37,684 bases of DNA, taken from contig NZ_JADQBH010000186.1 in NCBI RefSeq assembly GCF_016278715.1, forward strand, positions 1 through 37,684, given 5' to 3'. The stretch is from Marinilabilia sp. (GTDB lineage Bacteria > Bacteroidota > Bacteroidia > Bacteroidales > Marinilabiliaceae). Below, piece by piece: positions 31,580 through 37,684 of the stretch (position 1 is the first letter of the stretch; every line of letters begins with the position of its first letter). The translations under genes were made by a program, and so were the position numbers. The notes below the pieces were generated by a model. It searched no databases, was not told the DNA's origin, and worked only from the letters and a program-made list of their open reading frames with translations.

Positions 31580-32938
31580 TTAAACAACACCTTGTGCAAG
31601 CATTGCATTGGCAACTTTGATAAATCCACTTACATTGGCACCTTTCACGTAGTTGACATAACCACCATCTTCTTTTCCGTTCTTCACACAGGCTGCATGA
31701 ATGTTTTTCATTATTGACTTCAATTTCTCATCAACTTCTTCGCGTGTCCATGAGATACGCATGGAGTTTTGAGACATTTCAAGTCCTGATACAGCTACAC
31801 CGCCAGCATTGGCAGCTTTGCCGGGGCCAAAGAGAATTTTCTTCTCGTGGAACAGGTCAACTGCTTCGGGAGTCGATGGCATGTTGGCACCTTCAGATAC
31901 ACAGATACATCCGTTTTCGATGAGTGCGTGTGCGTCATCTCCGTTCAACTCGTTTTGGGTAGCTGAAGGAACAGCGACATCACATTTTACTTTCCAGGGA
32001 GTTTCTCCCTCGTGGTATTCTGCTTCAGGATACTTTTCTGCATACTCCTTGATACGACCACGGATAGCATTCTTGAGAAGCTTAACATATTCGAGTTTCT
32101 CTGAATCAATTCCTTTGGGGTCATAGATGTAACCACTTGAATCGGACAAGGTAACAGGTTTTCCTCCCAGTTCGAGGACTTTCTCAACTGCAAACTGAGC
32201 CACGTTTCCGGAGCCACTGACAGCAACAGTTTTTCCTTTGAAACTTTCGCCTTTGGTGGCCATCATTTCCTGCGCAAAGTAAACAGCACCATAACCGGTG
32301 GCTTCAGGTCTCAGAGGGCTTCCTCCCCATTCAGCACCTTTTCCGGTGAATGTTCCCTGAAATGCATTGGCCAGTCGCTTGTACTGTCCGAAAATGAATC
32401 CGATTTCACGACCACCTACACCTATATCTCCGGCAGGGACATCGGTGTTTGGACCTATATGACGTTCCAGTTCAGTTACAAATGACTGACAGAAGCGCAT
32501 TACTTCCTGGTCAGATTTTCCTTTTGGGTTGAAATCAGAACCGCCTTTTCCACCACCCATAGGTAACGAGGTAAGACTGTTCTTTAAAACCTGCTCGAAA
32601 GCCAGGAATTTCAAAATGCTTTGGTTAACAGATGCGTGAAAACGCAAACCGCCTTTGTAAGGCCCGATGGCGCTGTTCATCTGAATCCGATATCCCCTGT
32701 TGATTTGAATTTCTCCCTGATCATCAACCCAGGGTACACGGAAACTTATAGCTCTTTCAGGTTCGGTCATTCTTTCCAGGACCTTGTTTTTCATTAAAAC
32801 AGGATTTTCAAGAATAAAGGGGGCAAGGCTTTCCACTACTTCCTGTACAGCCTGGTGAAATTCAAGCTCATTTGGATTTTTGGCTTTTACATTGGCCATA
32901 AAATCCTCAACGTACTTTAGTACTTTTGAATCATTCAT
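31580..32938 (-). CDS. gdhA: glutamate dehydrogenase (hexameric)
   Basis: The 452-residue enzyme interconverts glutamate with 2-oxoglutarate and ammonia. It shows the glutamate-binding region GPYKGGLRFH and the catalytic lysine region PMGGGKGGSDF. Further motifs are DVPAGDIGVGGREIGF and the Rossmann motif GSGNVAQF. The length and motifs are those of the hexameric bacterial class I enzymes such as E. coli GdhA; NADP use is likely but not proven. The gene stands alone and is closed by the shared terminator at 31408-31442. A candidate -7 box is at 32975-32982. Confidence 0.96.
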   Translation of the reverse strand: MNDSKVLKYVEDFMANVKAKNPNELEFHQAVQEVVESLAPFILENPVLMKNKVLERMTEPERAISFRVPWVDDQGEIQINRGYRIQMNSAIGPYKGGLRFHASVNQSILKFLAFEQVLKNSLTSLPMGGGKGGSDFNPKGKSDQEVMRFCQSFVTELERHIGPNTDVPAGDIGVGGREIGFIFGQYKRLANAFQGTFTGKGAEWGGSPLRPEATGYGAVYFAQEMMATKGESFKGKTVAVSGSGNVAQFAVEKVLELGGKPVTLSDSSGYIYDPKGIDSEKLEYVKLLKNAIRGRIKEYAEKYPEAEYHEGETPWKVKCDVAVPSATQNELNGDDAHALIENGCICVSEGANMPSTPEAVDLFHEKKILFGPGKAANAGGVAVSGLEMSQNSMRISWTREEVDEKLKSIMKNIHAACVKNGKEDGGYVNYVKGANVSGFIKVANAMLAQGVV

Positions 32939-32974
32939 AAGAAAAATGTTAGAGGTTTTGACTTTTTAGATGTG

Positions 32975-32982
32975 CAAATGTA
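32975..32982 (-). promoter_or_regulatory. candidate -7 box for gdhA
   Basis: TACATTTG matches TAnnTTTG on the minus strand, 36 bases before ATG 32938. No TTG at the usual spacing was found. Confidence 0.35.
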
Positions 32983-33223
32983 ATAAAAAATGTGTTTTTA
33001 CTTAAAAAAATGAAGTGTAAATGTGTTTTTATCGATAATTTGATGGATTTTAATCTGTTTTCTTAAAAAACAACATTAATTCTATGCGGGTATTCGGTAT
33101 TGAAAGGAATAACAGAGGTTGTTAAGAAATAAAAATCATTTTCCGGATACCAATGATTTTAATATTGTAATACCAGCTGGTTATGGCTTAGCGAAAAAAT
33201 TTTCTGCTCAGACTTTGTTTTTG

Positions 33224-33231
33224 TACTTTTG
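33224..33231 (+). promoter_or_regulatory. candidate -7 box for the cupin gene
   Basis: TACTTTTG matches TAnnTTTG, 47 bases before ATG 33279. No TTG lies 17-23 nt upstream. Confidence 0.4.
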
Positions 33232-33278
33232 AAATATCTGGAGAGAGTAATTATTAACAATCAAAATAATTAGCGAAT

Positions 33279-33620
33279 ATGATGGGCGAAAGTGGATTTT
33301 ATAATTCTGAAACCCTGCCGGTTGAAGATTTAGGCGGAGGATTAAAACGACAGATGTTGGGTTATGATTCGAATCTAATGATGGTAAAAGTTCTTTTTGA
33401 GAAAGGGGCCGTTGGGAAAGAGCATAACCATCCGCACAGGCAGGTTACTTATGTGGACTCCGGTGTTTTTGAGGTGAATCTTGGGGGCAATATTCAGGCG
33501 CTCGGAAAAGGGGATAGTTTTTTTGCTTCTCCTGATGAGAATCATGGCGTTGTCTGTTTGGAGCCGGGGGCATTGATTGATGTTTTTTCACCTGCAAGGG
33601 AAGATTTTTTGAAAGAATAG
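33279..33620 (+). CDS. KdgF-like small cupin protein
   Basis: The 113-residue single-domain cupin has metal-ligand positions His49, His51, Gln55 and His89 (EHNHPHRQ and DENHG), the pattern of KdgF. KdgF enzymes speed the linearisation of unsaturated uronates from pectin or alginate. The C-terminal PGALIDVFSPAREDFL also matches KdgF-like proteins. No uronate pathway gene is near, so the substrate is inferred only. Either of two adjacent ATGs may be the start. A -7 box is at 33224-33231. Confidence 0.88.
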   Translation: MMGESGFYNSETLPVEDLGGGLKRQMLGYDSNLMMVKVLFEKGAVGKEHNHPHRQVTYVDSGVFEVNLGGNIQALGKGDSFFASPDENHGVVCLEPGALIDVFSPAREDFLKE

Positions 33621-33709
33621 CTGTATTGCAAACCTTTTTTGCCTGCCATGATTTTGGACACCTTTGCAGGAGGGCTAAAACTTTTCAGCTTTACATTTTA
33701 TGAATACAG

Positions 33710-34345
33710 ATGATTGTAAGATTTTTAATAATATGGATGGCGTTGACAGTGGTTTTGTCCGGATGCAACAATACTAATGATTTGGAACTTAAAACAGGCG
33801 ATTTACTGTTCAGAGGAAAAACTCCTTCTTCACTTTCCACCGCAATTGATGATGTCACTCAGACTGGAGAGGGCAAACATTTTTCTCATGTCGGAATTGT
33901 TGAAATTAATGATTGTCAGGTGTTTGTGATTCATGCGGAGGGCATGTCTGGTGTTTGCAGGGAATCGTTAAATGCTTTTTTATCTGATGATAAAGGAGAA
34001 AATTTTTATGTTGAAGCTTATCGGCTGGGAGCTAAATGGAGTGGCGGAATTTCTGAAGCTATTCAAAGAGCATCAGGTGTTATTGGTGAGCCTTATAACT
34101 ATACTTATATTATTGAAGATTCAGGCTATTACTGCAGTGAGTTAATCTGGTACGCATTTGCACCGGATTCGGTTTTCTCACTGGAACCCATGACCTTTAA
34201 AGACCCTGCTACCGGAGATTTTCACGAGGGCTGGATGGAGCATTACAAAAAATTGGGGATTGCAATTCCCGAAGGTATGCCGGGATGTAATCCGAATGGA
34301 ATGGCGGCCTCCGATAAATTGGAGTTTTTGGGGGTTGTTAATTAG
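33710..34345 (+). CDS. YiiX/YaeF-like permuted papain-fold lipoprotein
   Basis: This 211-residue lipoprotein has a lipobox ending in LSGC (Cys19). The domain has the permuted NlpC/P60-like (YiiX, YaeF) features: LKTGDLLFRG, HFSHVGIVE with catalytic His60, and YYCSELIWYAF with nucleophile Cys142. Such proteins are thought to act as amidases or peptidases on cell-wall or lipid amides; the substrate here is unknown. The mature protein should be anchored in the membrane facing the periplasm. Its stop TAG borders the palindrome at 34345-34372. Confidence 0.87.
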   Translation: MIVRFLIIWMALTVVLSGCNNTNDLELKTGDLLFRGKTPSSLSTAIDDVTQTGEGKHFSHVGIVEINDCQVFVIHAEGMSGVCRESLNAFLSDDKGENFYVEAYRLGAKWSGGISEAIQRASGVIGEPYNYTYIIEDSGYYCSELIWYAFAPDSVFSLEPMTFKDPATGDFHEGWMEHYKKLGIAIPEGMPGCNPNGMAASDKLEFLGVVN

Positions 34346-34372
34346 TAAATCAAATTCATGAATTTGATTTAC
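34345..34372. promoter_or_regulatory. 28-bp perfect palindrome before phzF
   Basis: Gtaaatcaaattca (34345-34358) and its exact reverse complement form a perfect 14+14 palindrome. It lies between the YiiX-like stop and the PhzF start (15 bp upstream of ATG 34387). No T-run follows. It could be an operator or an mRNA-processing hairpin. Confidence 0.6.
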
Positions 34373-34386
34373 GTAATATATTATCT

Positions 34387-35178
34387 ATGAACTACAATAT
34401 CTACCAGGTGGATGCCTTTACCGACCATGTTTTTGGTGGTAATCCTGCTGCTGTAGTGCCATTGACAGGATGGTTGCCCGATGAAGTTTTGCAAAACATT
34501 GCCATGGAAAACAATCTTTCCGAGACGGCTTTTTTTGTAGGCGAAGGCGACAATTATCATATTCGCTGGTTTACACCGGATGTAGAAGTAAATCTATGCG
34601 GACATGCTACATTGGCCTCCTCTCATGTGCTTTTTAGGCATTTGGGTTATTCCGGCGATGAAATCAGGTTCAAATCAAGAAGTGGTAATCTGACTGTGCG
34701 GGCAATGGATGAAAAATATATCCTAAATTTTCCTTCCGATAAACCTTTTTCTCAACCAAAATCCGATCTGTTTGTCCGGTGTTTCGACCGGGAACCGGAT
34801 ACTGTTCTGAAAGGAAGTGCTGATTATCTGTTTGTTTTTGAGGATGAGGAGTTTGTCAGGTCTGCCATGCCCAATGCTGATGTCATTCGCCGGCTGGATG
34901 CTGAAGGAGTTATTATTACGGCCCGGGGCAGCAATGATATTGATTTTGTTTCCCGTTTCTTTGCACCTCAGCTGGGCATCCCGGAAGATCCTGTAACGGG
35001 TTCGGCTCATACCGTACTGGTTCCATACTGGGCTGAACGTATGCAGAAAGAGGAGTTTTTGGCTCATCAGGTTTCCAAAAGAGGGGGCGTGCTCTATTGT
35101 AAATATTTGGGCGACCGTTGTGAAATAGGTGGTAGTGCCAGAACTTTTCTGGAAGGCACTATTAAGTTGAAAATTTGA
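34387..35178 (+). CDS. PhzF-family isomerase
   Basis: The 263-residue enzyme belongs to the PhzF family with the diaminopimelate-epimerase fold. It shows VDAFTDHVFGGNPAAV at the start, the catalytic glutamate in LSETAFF (Glu46), DVEVNLCGHATLA and PEDPVTGSAH. Family members isomerise small molecules; phenazine biosynthesis is one case, but no phenazine genes are near. The substrate is unknown. The last 17 bp overlap the convergent TonB-dependent receptor gene. Confidence 0.94.
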   Translation: MNYNIYQVDAFTDHVFGGNPAAVVPLTGWLPDEVLQNIAMENNLSETAFFVGEGDNYHIRWFTPDVEVNLCGHATLASSHVLFRHLGYSGDEIRFKSRSGNLTVRAMDEKYILNFPSDKPFSQPKSDLFVRCFDREPDTVLKGSADYLFVFEDEEFVRSAMPNADVIRRLDAEGVIITARGSNDIDFVSRFFAPQLGIPEDPVTGSAHTVLVPYWAERMQKEEFLAHQVSKRGGVLYCKYLGDRCEIGGSARTFLEGTIKLKI

Positions 35179-37411
35179 AAATTATCCGCAGGAAAGCATT
35201 AATAGGTGCGCCGGGATAATAGTATCTGGGAAGTGCGTTCCCAAATGACGGTGCATTGACAAGTACCATGCCTGAGTAGTGTTGGTCAAACAGGTTGTTG
35301 ATACCTCCCTGAATGCTTGCAGAGGTTCCGGTACCGGTTTTGATTTGTTGGGAAAGGGAAACATCAAACAGGTGGTGCCCGTTGTATTTCTTTGAATTAG
35401 CATCATTCAGAAAGATTTGCCCGGAGTATTTCCAGGTAACCCGGAGAAACGTTTTGTCCCGATAACCCAGATTCAAATCAGAACGAAGGTGTTGGTCGGG
35501 GATGCCTGGAAGCTGATTGCCGGAATAGTCGTTGTTATCATCATCAAATGTGTCGAATTGATTTTTCATCCAGGTATGGTTGAGGTTTAAAGCTGCAGAC
35601 CAGGGAAGAGGTTGTGACAGCAACTCCAGCTTTAGCATGGATTCAATCCCGTAATGGCTCGTTTGTCCTGCATTTATGCCGTAAAAAATCTCTTCTGATT
35701 CTCTTTTGGTTACCAACAGATTCTTCAGAGCCACGAAATAGCCGGTAATATCGAAATTCAGACGGTTGTTCAGTAGGTTTCCGCGTACTCCCAAGTCGTA
35801 GTTCCAGCCTTCTTCAGGTTTCAGGTCTGGATTGATATTGCCTTCGGGAAGCAGGGTTTCTTCCACACTTGGTGGTGAAAAACCGTGGCCTGCAGAACTG
35901 TAAAAGGTAATTTCCGGGGTTATTTCGCCTGTAATACCTATGCGAGGCGATAAAACCGGATTGTACTGATAGCTTCCGGAAACTTCCTGTTCATCCGAAA
36001 AGTTATCTTCCAGGCTAAATTTCAGAAAATGGAGGTTGGCTCCGGTGGAAACTTGCCATTTATCATTTAGGCAGATGTCTGTTTTGGCGAAGATATTGGC
36101 AAAAAAGCGGTTTTCGTGGTTATCGGCAAAAGTATCGCCCGGACTACCGCTGTTGGTTTCAATCAACTGCCAGTCGTATTGCTCACTAAAAATTTCTGCG
36201 CCGGCAGTAAGTTCCAGTTTTTCAAAACTGATGGAGAATTCTTCCCGCAAACCATAGGTTATCATGCGGTCGTCCAGAATATTGAATGGCCTGCTTTCAT
36301 AGGCATTTATGTGATTGAGAAACAGTGATGCTTTGTTGGAAATGTTGCTGCTAAAATCCGATTTTAGTGTTACTCCGCTTAACCATTTATCGTACTTCTC
36401 AAAGCCCTCCACTTCAAGCCAGTTGGCTGCTGCTTTGTCGGGTGTTTCCCTATATGTAGGTTCGTTGATGGAACTGGGAATCTGCGCATTCAGTCGTGTA
36501 TAATTGGTTAGAAAGAAGAGCGCATGATTTCCAAAATGATGCCTGAAAAGAACCTGTCCGTTCCATCGGTTGTAGTTGCTGTTTTCCCGGAACCCTTCGG
36601 TTTGCGTATGGGCGATGTTGGCTTTTATGACTGATTTATTTTTGCGGAAACCTGTATTTACGAGCGCTTTTGTCTGGTCAAACGGTCCGTATTGCAACAA
36701 AGTTTTAGCTGAGAAAGGTTCCGTTTGCGTGTGGTCGGGATGAAAAATGATAATTCCTCCCAGGCCGCTTCCATATAAGGCGGATGCCGGGCCCCTCACT
36801 ATTTCGGTACGTGCAATATTGGTCATTTCAAGGTCTTCGACCGTGGTATTTCCGTCGCCTGATGTAAGCGGGATATCGTCCAGGTAAGCCCTGATGCGGG
36901 TGGTGGCATAGGGGGAGCGGCTGCCGATGCCGCGAATCATTATTCTTCCGGTGTTTAGTGCCCCTTTTTGCATGAACACCCCCGGCGATTGCTCCAGTAT
37001 TTCTATAGCCGAGAGATTGGGGTGTATGGAATCTGCAGGAATTAAAGAGAATCCGGCAGGCACCTTTTTGCTTTGGTAATTTATCATGGGAGCCGAAACC
37101 GTAACTTCCCCAATTTTTTGTTGGTCAGGAGTCAGGAGAAAAAACAATTCCCGGTTGGGCGAAATTTGTTCTTCCATGGTTTTGTAGTCGGGATGCTGCA
37201 CAGACACTATAATGACAGAGTGGCCCTGAAAAAAGAAATCTCCTGATGGGTCACTGGTTGCAATTATTTCTCCTGACTTTCGGATGGTTGCTCCGGCAAC
37301 TGCTTCTCCTGTCTGAGCATCAATACAGCGGCCAAAAAATTGCCCGTAACTGCCAGTGGAAACCATTAGCAGTACGAGCAATAAAAATGTTTTAGTGGAT
37401 GATAGTATCAT
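35162..37411 (-). CDS. TonB-dependent outer-membrane receptor
   Basis: This 749-residue receptor has a signal peptide (about 1-23) and a carboxypeptidase-regulatory-like domain (about 25-100: GRCIDAQTGEAVAGATI). A plug domain (about 115-225: GRIMIRGIGSRSPYATTRIRAYLDDIPLTSGDG, IEIVRGPASALYGSG) comes next, then a 22-strand beta-barrel ending with a final aromatic residue (IIFKFST). Such receptors import ferric siderophores, cobalamin or other large compounds with TonB energy. No SusD partner or siderophore gene is near, so the substrate is unknown. The 3' end overlaps the PhzF gene by 17 bp. Confidence 0.93.
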   Translation of the reverse strand: MILSSTKTFLLLVLLMVSTGSYGQFFGRCIDAQTGEAVAGATIRKSGEIIATSDPSGDFFFQGHSVIIVSVQHPDYKTMEEQISPNRELFFLLTPDQQKIGEVTVSAPMINYQSKKVPAGFSLIPADSIHPNLSAIEILEQSPGVFMQKGALNTGRIMIRGIGSRSPYATTRIRAYLDDIPLTSGDGNTTVEDLEMTNIARTEIVRGPASALYGSGLGGIIIFHPDHTQTEPFSAKTLLQYGPFDQTKALVNTGFRKNKSVIKANIAHTQTEGFRENSNYNRWNGQVLFRHHFGNHALFFLTNYTRLNAQIPSSINEPTYRETPDKAAANWLEVEGFEKYDKWLSGVTLKSDFSSNISNKASLFLNHINAYESRPFNILDDRMITYGLREEFSISFEKLELTAGAEIFSEQYDWQLIETNSGSPGDTFADNHENRFFANIFAKTDICLNDKWQVSTGANLHFLKFSLEDNFSDEQEVSGSYQYNPVLSPRIGITGEITPEITFYSSAGHGFSPPSVEETLLPEGNINPDLKPEEGWNYDLGVRGNLLNNRLNFDITGYFVALKNLLVTKRESEEIFYGINAGQTSHYGIESMLKLELLSQPLPWSAALNLNHTWMKNQFDTFDDDNNDYSGNQLPGIPDQHLRSDLNLGYRDKTFLRVTWKYSGQIFLNDANSKKYNGHHLFDVSLSQQIKTGTGTSASIQGGINNLFDQHYSGMVLVNAPSFGNALPRYYYPGAPINAFLRIIFKFST

Positions 37412-37541
37412 TCAAAGAGATGGTTCAAAATATATGGATCCAGTTTTTTTTCACGTGGATTTCAAAAATGTACAAAACCATGAAAAGAAAGCAGCGCGTT
37501 TCGCAGATCCGGCGGTTTTCTATCTTTTGGCTTTCATCCTT

Positions 37542-37684
37542 CCAGCCTCCAACCTAAGAGCAATGAGCAATGAGCTAAAGACCACCATCACTCCAGCCTC
37601 CAACCTAAGAGCAATGAGCTATGAGCCAAGAGCTAAAGACCACCATCACTCCAGCCTCCAACCTAAGAGCAATGAGCTATGAGC
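37542..37684 (+). repeat. tandem repeat at contig end (units of 51 and 58 bp)
   Basis: The unit starts ccagcctccaacctaagag and runs through gagcaatgagc to ctaaagaccaccatcact. Starts are at 37542, 37593 and 37651; the second unit has an insertion containing tatgagccaagagc. The third copy is cut by the window end. A long open frame across it (37356-37682) looks spurious. Confidence 0.85.

Larger units (their letters stand above)
32939..33278. other. intergenic region between gdhA and the cupin gene
   Basis: No gene is seen. It has a hairpin at 33132-33160 (aaaatcatt / aatgatttt, 11-nt loop) whose loop carries ccggataccaa, also present in repeat copy B. It also contains two near copies of aaatgtgttttta, plus -7 boxes on both strands. 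Confidence 0.5.

Noticed and set aside
33279-35178. Cupin, YiiX-like and PhzF genes as one biosynthetic operon
   Set aside because: Gaps of 89 and 41 bp with a palindrome in between, and no shared pathway logic in the families; they may be only neighbours.
37356-37682. Open frame of 108 codons across the contig end
   Set aside because: It lies over the start of the TonB receptor gene on the other strand and then reads tandem repeat DNA with no family likeness.
1-37684. CRISPR array, tRNA genes, transposase or phage genes
   Set aside because: Short direct repeats with spacer logic, cloverleaf-like segments and transposase motifs were looked for and not found.

Overview
This window looks like a chromosomal contig from a member of the Bacteroidota, probably class Bacteroidia near the Marinilabiliales; the rank below phylum is inference. 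Support comes from C-terminal domains of the type IX secretion (T9SS) kind on secreted enzymes, TAnnTTTG/TTG promoters, two DUF2807 head-domain proteins, a TonB-dependent receptor with a carboxypeptidase-regulatory N-terminus, and many short dispersed palindromes between genes. The left end starts with 16 bases of Illumina adapter and the right end stops inside a tandem repeat, so both ends look like assembly breaks. No rRNA, tRNA, CRISPR array, transposase or phage gene was seen.

Layout. Positions 17-969 hold the end of an MsbA-like ABC exporter; 1243-1857 a small secreted HExxH metallopeptidase-like protein; 2316-3035 an orphan LutA-type oxidoreductase; 3452-4963 a secreted beta-helix protein. 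A minus-strand block at 4960-8804 encodes a copper P-type ATPase, a small HMA protein, a periplasmic MsrB and a Tat-type Dabb protein, which together suggest copper export plus repair of oxidised methionine. Two large secreted alpha-amylases with starch-binding modules follow (9170-14245). The second has a good promoter and, upstream of it, a 44-bp perfect palindrome of the LacI-family operator type. An AraC regulator with an HMA-like N-terminal domain (14495-15058) is a candidate copper sensor for the copA block.

Positions 15220-17342 hold an M3 oligopeptidase lipoprotein broken by a one-base frameshift. Then come a SPOR-like/outer-membrane protein pair (17549-19620), a nitroreductase, an ElyC/SanA-like protein with a DUF2807 lipoprotein, a small Cys-rich protein, a cryptochrome-DASH gene that also carries a one-base frameshift (22313-23592), a COG2108-like radical SAM protein and a DJ-1/PfpI protein.

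Positions 26430-28889 encode a three-domain lipid enzyme (AMP-dependent acyl ligase, acyl carrier, PlsC acyltransferase). It is followed by an NCS2 uracil/xanthine permease, a second DUF2807 protein with SGGAD repeats, glutamate dehydrogenase, a KdgF-like cupin, a YiiX-like lipoprotein, a PhzF-family isomerase and a TonB-dependent receptor.

Most of the window is ordinary housekeeping and accessory content. The items most worth following are the HMA-AraC fusion with the copper/MsrB block, the LacI-type palindrome at the amylase gene, the three-domain acyl ligase, the radical SAM protein, the dispersed palindromic repeat family, and the convergent gene pairs that overlap at their stop codons.
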